Of a stretch of 64,000 bases of DNA, positions 1 through 9,134 are shown piece by piece. Source of the stretch: Bacteroides sp. (GTDB taxonomy: Bacteria > Bacteroidota > Bacteroidia > Bacteroidales > Muribaculaceae); assembly GCA_014801985.1 (NCBI GenBank), contig JAAVDD010000034.1:55844-119843 (forward strand). Reading direction: 5' to 3'. The position numbers were made by a program, and so were the translations under genes. A model generated the notes under the pieces. That model was not told where the DNA came from and ran no database searches. It saw only the letters and a list, made by a program, of their open reading frames with translations. Numbering within the stretch: position 1 is the first letter of the stretch; each line of letters begins with the position of its first letter.

Positions 1-669
1 ACGGCCGGCGACTTGGGTAAGGTGCTTTCCGGGTTCGAGGTTCTGAACCCCGAGCTGGTGATCTGCCATCTCGATGATTCGGCAAGTTTCACTATGGAGT
101 TTACGATTAACAAGGGTCGCGGCTGGGTTCCGGCTGATGAAAACCGCGAGCTTATCGCCGGTGGTCCGGTGGATGAGATTGCAATCGACTCTATCTACAC
201 TCCCATCAAGAATGTGAAATACTCAGTAGAGAATTATCGTGTGGAGCAGAAGACCGACTACGAGAAACTTGTGATGGAGGTGACCACCGACGGTTCTATT
301 CATCCCAAGGAGGCTCTTAAGGAGGCTTCTAAGATTCTGATCCAGCATTTCATGATGTTCAGCGACGAGAAGATCTCTCTCGAGGCTCCCCAGGAGGACA
401 CTCCCGAGGAATTTGATGAAGAAGTGCTCCACATGCGTCAGCTCCTCAAGAGCAAACTTGTGGACATGGATCTGTCAGTACGCGCGTTGAACTGTCTGAA
501 GAGTGCTGAAGTGGAGACACTGGGCGAGCTTGTGGTATTCAACAAAAATGATTTGTTGAAATTCCGTAACTTCGGTAAGAAGTCGCTCAGCGAGCTTGAC
601 GACCTGCTCGAAAAGCTTAACCTTTCCTTTGGAATGGATATTTCGAAATACAAATTAGATAAAGACTAA
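1..669 (+). CDS. rpoA: DNA-directed RNA polymerase subunit alpha (5'-partial, runs in from the left edge)
   Basis: Frame open from base 1 ([48 protein letters not shown]...) with the alpha-CTD '[21 protein letters not shown]'-type ending; directly upstream of rplQ. Confidence 0.97.
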   Translation, partial: TAGDLGKVLSGFEVLNPELVICHLDDSASFTMEFTINKGRGWVPADENRELIAGGPVDEIAIDSIYTPIKNVKYSVENYRVEQKTDYEKLVMEVTTDGSIHPKEALKEASKILIQHFMMFSDEKISLEAPQEDTPEEFDEEVLHMRQLLKSKLVDMDLSVRALNCLKSAEVETLGELVVFNKNDLLKFRNFGKKSLSELDDLLEKLNLSFGMDISKYKLDKD

Positions 670-677
670 ATCGCATA

Positions 678-1175
678 ATGAGACATAATAAGAAATTCAA
701 CCACCTCAGCCGTAAGAAGGGACACCGCGACGCCCTTCTTAAGAACCTCTGCATTGCTCTTATCGAGCACAAGAGAATATTCACGACTGTGGCAAAGGCC
801 AAGGCACTCCGCGTTTATGCAGAGCCCCTCATCACAAGATCCAAAAAGGATGATATGGCCAACCGTCGTCTCGTTTTCAGCTATCTTCAGAACAAAGAGG
901 CTGTGAAAGAGTTGTTCGGTGTTATCTCTGATAAGGTCGCTGACCGTCCCGGCGGTTATCTCCGTATCCTCAAGACCGGCAATCGTCTTGGTGACAACGC
1001 CGAAATGGCGATGATCGAGTTCGTTGACTTCAACGAGAACATGCTTGAGGCTAAGGGCGAGAAGAAAGCTAAATCCACTCGTCGTTCACGTTCAAAGAAG
1101 GCTGCCCCCGCAGCTGAGGCTGCTCCTGCTGCAGAGGCTCCCGCTACTGAAGCTCCTGCAGAGAACGCAGAGTAA
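678..1175 (+). CDS. rplQ: 50S ribosomal protein L17 with Ala/Pro/Glu-rich C-terminal extension
   Basis: [56 protein letters not shown]; follows rpoA. Confidence 0.98.
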   Translation: MRHNKKFNHLSRKKGHRDALLKNLCIALIEHKRIFTTVAKAKALRVYAEPLITRSKKDDMANRRLVFSYLQNKEAVKELFGVISDKVADRPGGYLRILKTGNRLGDNAEMAMIEFVDFNENMLEAKGEKKAKSTRRSRSKKAAPAAEAAPAAEAPATEAPAENAE

Positions 1176-1206
1176 TTCAGATAGTGAACTGCCGTATATA
1201 GTAAAC

Positions 1207-1234
1207 AGCCGGTGGCTCCACCGGGGCACCGGCT
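1207..1234 (+). terminator. Hairpin downstream of rplQ (weak terminator candidate, no clear T tract)
   Basis: AGCCGGTG-gctccaccgggg-CACCGGCT, 8-bp perfect stem. Confidence 0.45.
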
Positions 1235-1239
1235 GATTT

Positions 1240-1314
1240 GTCTCCATAGTTCAATGGATAGAATATCGGATTCCGGTTCCGACGATTAGGGTTCGACTCC
1301 CTATGGAGATACCA
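1240..1314 (+). tRNA. tRNA-Arg (anticodon CCG), CCA encoded
   Basis: Cloverleaf fits by eye: acceptor GTCTCCA/TGGAGAT, D-stem GTTC/GAAT, anticodon arm TCGGA-TTCCGGT-TCCGA, T-arm TAGGG-TTCGACT-CCCTA, terminal ACCA. Confidence 0.93.
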
Positions 1315-1372
1315 TTCAAAAAAGTCAATACATAGATTCACAATGTATTGGCTTTCTTTTCGTTTATAAGAT

Positions 1373-2041
1373 ATGGACATCAGAATTGAGGAGGGTTGGA
1401 AAGAAGCCCTGAAACAAGAATTTGATAAGGAGTATTTTCGAAAGCTTACAGAGATAGTGCGACGTGAGTATTCCACTCCCGGCCTTCGTATCTATCCGCC
1501 GGCACGACAGATTTTCGCTGCCTTCGATGAATGCCCATTCGATAAGGTGAAAGTGGTCATTATCGGTCAGGATCCTTACCATGGTCCCGGTCAGGCGCAT
1601 GGATTATGCTTCTCTGTAAATCCGGGTGTGCAAGTCCCCCCCTCCCTTCGAAATATCTTTAAAGAGATTAATGCAGATACCGGGGCTCCTATTCCGGCTG
1701 ACGGTAATCTTTTAAGATGGGCACATCAGGGGGTGCTTCTATTGAACTCTGCTCTTACCGTAAGGGAACATCAGCCAAAATCCCATTCCGGAATCGGATG
1801 GGAACAATTCACTGACGCTGCCGTCAGGGCTGTTAACGATAATCTTGAGAATGTAGTTTTTCTACTCTGGGGATCTGATGCAATCCGTCGAGGTGCCGGA
1901 ATTGATCGATCTAAACATCTTGTGCTTGAGTCGGTGCATCCTTCGCCTCTCTCTGCAAGTCGAGGTTTTTTCGGAAACCATCATTTTTCAAAAGCTAATG
2001 AATATTTGATTAGTAAAGGAAAGACACCTATAGAATGGTGA
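1373..2041 (+). CDS. ung: Uracil-DNA glycosylase (family 1)
   Basis: GQDPYHGPGQAHGLCFSV motif and HPSPLSASRGFFG motif. Confidence 0.97.
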   Translation: MDIRIEEGWKEALKQEFDKEYFRKLTEIVRREYSTPGLRIYPPARQIFAAFDECPFDKVKVVIIGQDPYHGPGQAHGLCFSVNPGVQVPPSLRNIFKEINADTGAPIPADGNLLRWAHQGVLLLNSALTVREHQPKSHSGIGWEQFTDAAVRAVNDNLENVVFLLWGSDAIRRGAGIDRSKHLVLESVHPSPLSASRGFFGNHHFSKANEYLISKGKTPIEW

Positions 2042-3303
2042 ATCACTTTTTTAAAATATTGACAATATTATTTCTTCTCGTTCTCTCACCGGAATTAAGA
2101 GGGGAAGAGACACGATCCGGCATCTTTGACCATCGCTTCCGCACATTGAAGACCGAAGTCGTGGACCGGTTTATGTCTCCACCTGTGATAGAATTGGGAA
2201 AAGGGGAACGGATACAGATTAGCTTCGATGAGATTGGAGAAGATGTGAGTTATCTTTCTGCTCGTCTGGTTCATTGCAATGTCGACTGGAAGCCATCCTC
2301 CCTTGTGGAATCGGAATATCTCGATAGTTTCAATACAATAGATCTCGACGACTATGCCTATTCCACCAACACATTCATCCATTATGTCAATTACCAGTTT
2401 CAGATACCCTGTGAAGGTATGAATCCGGTGAAATCAGGCAACTATCTCCTGCAAATATATGACCGTGACGAACCGGATCGAGTGTTGTTACAGACAAGAT
2501 TTCGAATTGCAGAGCCGGAGCTTACGGTTTCGGCAAAGGTTACTTCTCGGACTGACCGAGGTGCCAACGATAGATATCAGCAGTTAGGTGTGGCGCTTGA
2601 TGGAATCGGACCCGAATTTGGGAATCCATATCAGGATATAAAGGTAGAGATAATGCAGAATGCAAGGGAGACCACATCTCGTCTTTTGCTGACACCATTG
2701 AGAGTGGAAGGGGAAAGAGTTGTCTATGAGCATAGACCTGAATTGATCTTTCCGGCTTCAAATGAATATAGACGTTTTGAATCGACCAGTACTCGCTTTC
2801 CCGGAATGAGGGTGGATTCAACTCGATATGTAGAGCCGCTTTATCATACTTGGCTAACAACAGACTATCCTCGTGCAGACAGCAATTATGAATATGACAG
2901 CACCCAACATGGACGTTTCATGGTGAAGGAATACAATGCCACTGATTCAAGTATAGGAGCTGATTATATAACTGTCCATTTCTTTCTCGATACCCCTGAA
3001 TATATAGGTAAAGAGGTTTATGTAGATGGTGAATTCACGATGGGATTATTCTCCGAATCGAACCGGATGAGATATAACGGGGCAAAAGGGGGGTATGAAC
3101 TCGAAATTCCTCTGAAACAAGGAGCATATAATTATCAATATGTAGTCCGTAATAATGGAGAGAAGTCTGTGGAATCGACCTCACTCATAGAGGGCGACAA
3201 ATATGAGACAGAAAACGAATACAATATATATGTGTATCTGCGTAAACCGGGCGAGCGATATGACCGACTGATAGGATACGCTACAATAAATTCCAATGAG
3301 TAA
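2035..3303 (+). CDS. DUF5103-type protein; type IX secretion system plug-like protein
   Basis: Signal peptide, then 'RSGIFDHRFRTLKTEVVDRFMSPPVIELGKGERIQISFDEI...YLSARLVHCNVDWKPSSLVESEYLDSFN'; recognised family pattern. Confidence 0.8.
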   Translation: MVNHFFKILTILFLLVLSPELRGEETRSGIFDHRFRTLKTEVVDRFMSPPVIELGKGERIQISFDEIGEDVSYLSARLVHCNVDWKPSSLVESEYLDSFNTIDLDDYAYSTNTFIHYVNYQFQIPCEGMNPVKSGNYLLQIYDRDEPDRVLLQTRFRIAEPELTVSAKVTSRTDRGANDRYQQLGVALDGIGPEFGNPYQDIKVEIMQNARETTSRLLLTPLRVEGERVVYEHRPELIFPASNEYRRFESTSTRFPGMRVDSTRYVEPLYHTWLTTDYPRADSNYEYDSTQHGRFMVKEYNATDSSIGADYITVHFFLDTPEYIGKEVYVDGEFTMGLFSESNRMRYNGAKGGYELEIPLKQGAYNYQYVVRNNGEKSVESTSLIEGDKYETENEYNIYVYLRKPGERYDRLIGYATINSNE

Positions 3304-3306
3304 GAT

Positions 3307-3891
3307 ATGTTGCAGATAGATGATAAACTGGTTACACTCGACCTTGTAGAGAAATATTTCCATTGCGATCTTGACAGCTGTCTGGGTGCATGCTGCATAG
3401 AGGGTGATGCCGGGGCGCCGCTGACAGAGGAGGAATATGAGAAGCTTTGCGAGCTTCTTCCCGAAGTCTATCCGCTGCTGACACCGGCAGCGCAGAGAGT
3501 TATAGAGGAGCAAGGCCCCGGTTACTATGATGAAGAGGGCGACCTTGTAACCTCCATTGTCGACGGACGCGATTGTGTTTTCACCACATATGCTCCCGGC
3601 GGCCTCTGCCTGTGTGCGTTGGAGAAAGCTCACCGGGAAGGAAAGATACCCTTCTTCAAGCCGGAATCGTGCCATCTCTATCCTGTAAGGCTTAAAGAAT
3701 ACTCAGGGTTCACAGCCGTGAACATGCATCATTGGAAAATATGTAAATGTGCTGAAATTTTAGGACGCAAGAAGAAAATAAGAGCCTACGAATTTTTGAA
3801 AGAACCTCTGATAAAAAAATTTGGAAAGGAATGGTATGACGAGCTTGACAAAACAGCCAAGGAATGGCTTCGTCAGCAGAAAAAAGTATAA
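3307..3891 (+). CDS. DUF3109 family protein
   Basis: 'FHCDLDSCLGACCIEGDAGAPLTEEEYEKL' cysteine-rich N-terminus typical of DUF3109. Confidence 0.85.
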   Translation: MLQIDDKLVTLDLVEKYFHCDLDSCLGACCIEGDAGAPLTEEEYEKLCELLPEVYPLLTPAAQRVIEEQGPGYYDEEGDLVTSIVDGRDCVFTTYAPGGLCLCALEKAHREGKIPFFKPESCHLYPVRLKEYSGFTAVNMHHWKICKCAEILGRKKKIRAYEFLKEPLIKKFGKEWYDELDKTAKEWLRQQKKV

Positions 3892-4044
3892 AATAATGCT
3901 CTTATAAAATATTGATTATAAGTAAATTGAATATTTTTAACATAAATTTTTCATAAAATGTTAGGTCAATTCAGAAAAAAGTATTAATTTTGCGTATTGA
4001 TACTATGATCCTAACATGTAAGAATTTATTTAGTTAAGCCAAAC

Positions 4045-4080
4045 AAAAGCGCGGTGATTGTGAAATTACCGCGCTTTTTA
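4045..4080. terminator. Strong (bidirectional) hairpin terminator
   Basis: AAAAGCGCGGT...ACCGCGCTTTTT, 11-bp perfect stem with A/T flanks between convergent genes. Confidence 0.8.
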
Positions 4081-4094
4081 TCTTAATATATGTT

Positions 4095-5078
4095 TTATTC
4101 ATCTATATGCAACATCGTGGGATGGGCGGAAATAAATGCATTATAATAATCGATAGCTTTTGATTCTTCAAGAGATGCGATATATTCCGCCAATTGACTG
4201 TTGCCATGTATTATAGGTCGGTGGCTTAGGCGTTTGGTCACCTTCTCTCCTTCAGCTAATAGTTTGCGCGATTCCTCTGACAGAAAAGTTTCCTGAAATT
4301 TATTCCAGATATAATCTACGGCAGAATCGGAAGGGTGGACCAAGTCGGAAGTATAGAAACGGTAATCACGCAGATCATCGTTCATTATTTCAAATGATGG
4401 AAAATAATCCGCCTGTGGGTTTGCAGAACATATCTCCTCACATGCCAGCTGGAGAATGGCTTTGGAGCGGCTGTTGCCTTCGAAGCCATCTTTTAGATGG
4501 CGCACAGGACTCACAGTGAATATAATCTTTAGATTCGGAAATTGCTTGGCGATCAGCTTCAATAAGGTGTTCCATTCCTCAGTTATCTCTTTTACGGTGA
4601 GGCGACGGCGTATAAAAGTATCGCTTGGAAATTTATGGCAATTGGAGACTATATACCCAGGATGTTCCCGAAGTTCATATACCCATGCAGTGCCGAAGGT
4701 CACAATTAGCGTACGGGCCTCGAAAAGTCGATTGTGAAGTCGTATAAAACCGTGAAAAATCCGGTTCGTTGTATCATGGAGATCGTATGTGGTGGCGCCG
4801 GAATCTGTAAGCCAGGACACCCATAGGCTGCCATTCCTGACGGTCGATTCTCTGATGCAATCTAAGACATTGTTACAATTAATGGCTATACGCAAGGTAT
4901 TAGCAATAGATGCCGGATTGTAGAGAGTTCCCGTAATATTAGGGAAAGCCCTCCATCGGCAGAATCTCATGCGATTGCCTATGTAGTCGGTGAAGCATGA
5001 CCCTATAAGCACCGCCGGCTCCTCAGGATTCAGCAGTTTGGGGGATTTATGCGCGTCATATTCAGTTCTGAATTTCAT
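4095..5078 (-). CDS. GSCFA domain-containing protein
   Basis: 'MKFRTEYDAHKSPKLLNPEEPAVLIGSCFTDYIGNRM' with the namesake GSCF motif; ORF may extend to 5108. Confidence 0.85.
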   Translation of the reverse strand: MKFRTEYDAHKSPKLLNPEEPAVLIGSCFTDYIGNRMRFCRWRAFPNITGTLYNPASIANTLRIAINCNNVLDCIRESTVRNGSLWVSWLTDSGATTYDLHDTTNRIFHGFIRLHNRLFEARTLIVTFGTAWVYELREHPGYIVSNCHKFPSDTFIRRRLTVKEITEEWNTLLKLIAKQFPNLKIIFTVSPVRHLKDGFEGNSRSKAILQLACEEICSANPQADYFPSFEIMNDDLRDYRFYTSDLVHPSDSAVDYIWNKFQETFLSEESRKLLAEGEKVTKRLSHRPIIHGNSQLAEYIASLEESKAIDYYNAFISAHPTMLHIDE

Positions 5079-5363
5079 CTTGCCAATATTATCTATATTC
5101 TTGTGCACAATGTGGTGGTAAAATCAATCAAGGAACTGAGGACATTTTGGCCTATGATTTATGATGTTTTCCATCCGATTGCAAATTTAAATAAAATTCC
5201 CGATATTGAAATCATCTGTCGGCCTTATTCCTCTTTCTGGGAAGTTATTTCAAAATTGATATGATCAAACTTTACCTGTGCACATAATGTTATTACTGCA
5301 TAAAGTGAAGACTATGAGTAACATTCAGAAAACGATTCACTATAATCATAAAAATTTAGAAAT

Positions 5364-5561
5364 ATGAATGTTGAGGATTTTAGAGATTATTGCCTCTCCC
5401 TGGCTCAGGCTGAGGAGAATATGCCGTGGACTGAACCGCAATATCAAATCCATATATACATGTCGAAATGCACGAAGGTGCGTTTCAGCACGTGGCAAAA
5501 GCATCCGCGCCTTCAACACACCTTCGGATTGCTTGTTAAATTGGTGACTCCGATTATGTAG
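5364..5561 (+). pseudogene. Chimeric remnant: MmcQ/YjbR-like N-terminus fused to a duplicated C-terminus of cardiolipin synthase
   Basis: N-term 'MNVEDFRDYCLSLAQAEENMPWTEPQYQ' is MmcQ/YjbR-like; 'KCTKVRFSTWQKHPRLQHTFGLLVKLVTPIM' matches the end of the cls ORF at 7553-7648. Confidence 0.75.
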
Positions 5562-5581
5562 CCAATCATGATTCTAAAGCA
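5466..5581 (+). repeat. Copy A of a 116-nt duplicated segment (cls 3' end)
   Basis: Aligns without gaps to 7553-7668; about 21 mismatches by hand count. Confidence 0.85.
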
Positions 5582-6053
5582 TTTGATTGAATGAGTATAT
5601 CCGGGTAAATGTTATGCTTTTTGCATTCTTATTATATATCTTTACCGGAAACTGCTTGGAAAGTAAAGTTTTTTCCAATGAAGCAATTTCTTCGGAAGTC
5701 AGAAAGCAGTTCTTCCCCGGAAAGATAAAATTGATATTCTCAATTTTTCCTCTCTGATCGCAGGCAAAGGACAGTATGATTCTGTTGTTCTTTAATTCTT
5801 GAATCCGTTTTGTTCCCAAAACATTTTTAAATGAATTAGGAATAATGGAATCATTGTCAATATCGAAATCTTCCCCCATACTATATTGATGTTGGATCAA
5901 GGCTTTCTGTTTGTTGTACACAACACCTTTGTCATAATTAAATACATAGGTTGACTTGTTCACTTCCTTGTTCACAATTTGTGCTTGGGCAACCAGTGAA
6001 GGAGCGATGAATAGAAGTATCAATAGTAATGATTTAAAGATTGAATGGCTCAT
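5574..6053 (-). CDS. Small secreted protein of unknown function (TonB-C-like candidate)
   Basis: Signal peptide MSHSIFKSLLLILLFIAPSLVAQAQ followed by ~130 aa soluble domain. Confidence 0.6.
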   Translation of the reverse strand: MSHSIFKSLLLILLFIAPSLVAQAQIVNKEVNKSTYVFNYDKGVVYNKQKALIQHQYSMGEDFDIDNDSIIPNSFKNVLGTKRIQELKNNRIILSFACDQRGKIENINFIFPGKNCFLTSEEIASLEKTLLSKQFPVKIYNKNAKSITFTRIYSFNQML

Positions 6054-6193
6054 TTCAGTAACTGGAATTTAATTGAAGAGTATCAAACAAATCCTTTTTT
6101 AAGAAAGTCTTCCTAATTTAAACAAAATAGTAGAAATAAAAATTCTTGCAAGTTACCGATTATTTCATTAAATTAGCGGAATAAAAGAGAGAT

Positions 6194-7648
6194 ATGTCTA
6201 CAACGGCGGCACTATTATGGATTAGCTTCAATGAGTGGGTCACACTAATTATACTGATAGCCTATAGCGTCACTATAATAAGTATGGTCGTGGTCGTTCT
6301 GTCGGAAAACAGAAACCCTATCCGTTCGATAGCATGGGTTCTTGCGTTGCTTTTTCTTCCTATTGTCGGATTGGTGTTTTATCTCTTTTTCGGCCGCAGC
6401 CTGAAAGGACAGCATATCATAAGCCGGCGGAACAAGCGCAAGCTCATGAACCGTTTTCATCTGCGCCCGGTGAATCTGGATGAAGAGCCCCTTTCCGCTG
6501 AGGAACGCACATTGGTGAAGTTGGCTCGTAATCTTTGCACCTCTATCTATACTGTCAACAATGAACTTAAAATCTTCACTATCGGTCGAGACAAATTCGA
6601 ATCCCTGAAGCATGATCTCCGTAACGCGAAGCGCAGTATATACCTTCAATATTATATCTTTTCCGATGATGCCTTAGGAAAGGAGATTTCAGATATTCTC
6701 ATAGAGAAGGCAAGAGAGGGGGTGGATGTTAAGGTTATCTATGACCATGTCGGCAGCTTCTCAGCCCGCAACCGGTTTTTCAAGCGTATGAGCGAGAACG
6801 GGGTGGAGACGCATCCCTTCTTCAAGGTAACCTTCCCTCAGCTTGCCAATCGCATCAACTGGCGCAACCACCGGAAGATAGTGGTGATAGATAGCGAGAT
6901 AGGATATATAGGCGGGATGAACATAGCCGACCGTTATGAAAAAGGTCCGGCGGACGGCACAGCATGGCGCGACACACATTTCCGTCTTCGCGGCGACATT
7001 GTGGATGCCCTTATATATTCTTTCCTTGTTGACTGGAATTTCCAGAAGCCAGATAAAAAGGTTGATTATCCGACGCCTCATGTCAATGACATACACAACC
7101 ATGTCGGTATGCAGCTTATCAGTTCGGGACCTATGAGCAGTTACAACAACATAGCCCTCTGTTTTCAGAAAGCTATTTCAGCGGCGACGAAGTCTATCTA
7201 TATTCAGACTCCATATTTTCTGCCTACCGACGGACTTCTTCATGCGCTTGAGGCAGCGGCCTTGGCCAATGTGGATGTCCGGATCATGATTCCTCGCCGA
7301 GGTGATTCCAAAATGCTTCAATACGCCTCATTCTCATACGTCACGCAATGTCTGAAGGCAGGAATCAAGATTTATCTTTACGAGCCAGGGATGCTTCATG
7401 CCAAATCTATGATTGTGGATGATACGTTGGTTACTGCCGGATCCACCAATTTTGATTTCCGCAGCTTCGAGAATAATTTTGAGGCCAATCTTCTTATCTA
7501 TGACCGCGCCACCAACCGGGCTATGCGCGATATATTCTTTGAGGACTTGGCAAAATGCACGAAGGTGCGTTTCAGCACATGGCATAAGCGTCCGCGCCTA
7601 CAGCGCACCTTTGAATCTATCGTTAGATTAGTTGCTCCTATTCTTTAG
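6194..7648 (+). CDS. cls: Cardiolipin synthase (phospholipase D superfamily)
   Basis: Two HKD motifs (NHRKIVVIDSEIGYIGGMNIADRY; LHAKSMIVDDTLVTAGSTNFDFRS), N-terminal TM/PLDNc segment. Confidence 0.95.
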   Translation: MSTTAALLWISFNEWVTLIILIAYSVTIISMVVVVLSENRNPIRSIAWVLALLFLPIVGLVFYLFFGRSLKGQHIISRRNKRKLMNRFHLRPVNLDEEPLSAEERTLVKLARNLCTSIYTVNNELKIFTIGRDKFESLKHDLRNAKRSIYLQYYIFSDDALGKEISDILIEKAREGVDVKVIYDHVGSFSARNRFFKRMSENGVETHPFFKVTFPQLANRINWRNHRKIVVIDSEIGYIGGMNIADRYEKGPADGTAWRDTHFRLRGDIVDALIYSFLVDWNFQKPDKKVDYPTPHVNDIHNHVGMQLISSGPMSSYNNIALCFQKAISAATKSIYIQTPYFLPTDGLLHALEAAALANVDVRIMIPRRGDSKMLQYASFSYVTQCLKAGIKIYLYEPGMLHAKSMIVDDTLVTAGSTNFDFRSFENNFEANLLIYDRATNRAMRDIFFEDLAKCTKVRFSTWHKRPRLQRTFESIVRLVAPIL

Positions 7649-7668
7649 CAATTCATGATTCTAAAGCA
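7553..7668 (+). repeat. Copy B of the 116-nt duplicated segment (native cls 3' end)
   Basis: Ungapped alignment with 5466-5581. Confidence 0.85.
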
Positions 7669-7773
7669 ACCATCTAAAAGTCCACTTCCATTCACAACCT
7701 GCGCCTGAGCAGCAAGTAAGGGAGTGATAAGAAGAAGTATCAAGAATGCTGATTTAAAGATGGATTGATTCAT
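7645..7773 (-). pseudogene. Remnant of a paralogue of the 5574-6053 gene (signal peptide only)
   Basis: Minus-strand translation MNQSIFKSAFLILLLITPLLAAQAQVVNGSGLLDGCFRIMNC* parallels MSHSIFKSLLLILLFIAPSLVAQAQIVN of 5574-6053. Confidence 0.7.
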
Positions 7774-7850
7774 TTTATTTAATTTATCCAGTTTATAGGT
7801 GTAGTTTATATAACGTCTTAAGAGAAATTAAAATTGAGAAACCATATTTA

Positions 7851-8048
7851 TTGGCAAAAGGGATTGAAAAGTGTATGTTTTGCTTGGCAAAAGGGATTGA
7901 AAAGTGTATATTTTGCTTGCTAAAAGGGATTGAAAAGTGTATGTTTTGTTTGCTAAAAGGGATTGAAAAGTGTATGTTTTGTTTGGCAAAAGGGATTGAA
8001 AAGTGTATATTTTACTTGCTAAAAAGGATTGAAAAGTGTATATTTGCA
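7851..8048 (+). repeat. Tandem repeat array, 6 units of exactly 33 bp
   Basis: Unit TTGGCAAAAGGGATTGAAAAGTGTATGTTTTGC at 7851, 7884, 7917, 7950, 7983, 8016 with few substitutions. Confidence 0.97.
8016..8046 (+). promoter_or_regulatory. Bacteroidetes-type promoter formed by the last array unit
   Basis: (C)TTG - N20 - TATATTTG, 29 nt upstream of the ATG at 8076. Confidence 0.6.
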
Positions 8049-8075
8049 ATGTAATTAACTATAAATTATAAATAT

Positions 8076-8264
8076 ATGCTTTATCGTAAAATAGAACGTT
8101 CAATCAGAGAATATTTAACAGAGCGGAATGATAGGATTTTAGGAGTAAGCGGAGCAAGACAAATCGGAAAGTCCTATATTATCCGACATATAGGGCAGCA
8201 ACTTTTCAAGAACTATGTGGAACTCAATCTTATTGAAAATCGTGATATGAGAGAGGCATTTTGA
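8076..8264 (+). pseudogene. Truncated AAA_14/DUF4143-type ATPase N-terminus
   Basis: 'MLYRKIERSIREYLTERNDRILGVSGARQIGKSYIIRHIGQQLFKNYVELNL' contains the Walker A (GARQIGKS) of this ATPase family, then stops at 62 aa. Confidence 0.8.
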
Positions 8265-8516
8265 CGCATCCGGTGGAGAAGAGACCATGATACCGATATA
8301 AAACGCTTTTCAATGTCCGAGAGAGGATATCATTTTCTATTCTCTTAGAAAATATAAGAGTAATATTAATAAAAATTAACAATTATAAAATAGGAATTAT
8401 AGATATTATTTAAATTTTTTTCTTTAAGTTTGCAAAAATTTTCAAAACACAAAACCACACTATCTGAGATCTTAATTGTATATTGAGAAACCATAAAATA
8501 AATCGTACCTATATTG

Positions 8517-9134
8517 ATGTGCAGTCTTTCACAGAGTGAAATTGAAAACACAAAAAAGATTCTTTCAGAATTCGAGAGTCTTTATCCCGTCTCACCCGAT
8601 CTGTTCGATCCTTTGTTCGAAGTGGGAGAGGTGAGAGACTACACACGTCAGGAAATAATTATGCACCCCGGTCAGCAATTGCGCGAAGTGCATATCGTGC
8701 TCTCCGGACTCATAGGGTCTACCTACATCAGTGGAAACAAGGTGGTGATGAATGCGATGGCAATTCCCTGCACGGTGCTGCTCCATGGAGGATCTTTCTT
8801 CAGAAAAAGGGCACCCATGATGCAATGGGAGGCTTTGGTGAACACGCGTACTCTCTGCATTCCGGATTCATTCATACGCGAATATATGCAGAAAAGTCAT
8901 GAATTTGCCCTATGGATGCATGGAGTGGCTGAAAATTTTATCCTATATAGTGAGGAACGTGCCATTCTCCTTTCCGGGGATGCTGAACGCCGCTATCTTA
9001 ATTTGGAGAAAAATCTTCCAAGACGCATATTCCGCGAACTCCCCTCCAGAGTCGTGGCACGATATCTGGGTATCACAGAGCAGTCGCTTTCCCGAATCAA
9101 GAGGTCGCTTCTTAAATCGGAATCCGACGATTGA
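8517..9134 (+). CDS. Crp/Fnr family transcriptional regulator
   Basis: cNMP-binding-like fold plus C-terminal HTH 'SRVVARYLGITEQSLSRIKR'. Confidence 0.85.
   Translation: MCSLSQSEIENTKKILSEFESLYPVSPDLFDPLFEVGEVRDYTRQEIIMHPGQQLREVHIVLSGLIGSTYISGNKVVMNAMAIPCTVLLHGGSFFRKRAPMMQWEALVNTRTLCIPDSFIREYMQKSHEFALWMHGVAENFILYSEERAILLSGDAERRYLNLEKNLPRRIFRELPSRVVARYLGITEQSLSRIKRSLLKSESDD

Noticed and set aside
1024-1236. 70-aa ORF overlapping the rplQ C-terminus
   Set aside because: Alternate-frame reading of the Ala/Pro/Glu-rich rplQ extension running into the hairpin.
7851-8048. Possible CRISPR array or a real repetitive protein (ORFs 7851..8054 + and 7828..8049 -)
   Set aside because: Repeats are contiguous with no spacers and no cas genes nearby. 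Frames stay open on both strands simply because the 33-bp unit is a multiple of three and lacks stops.
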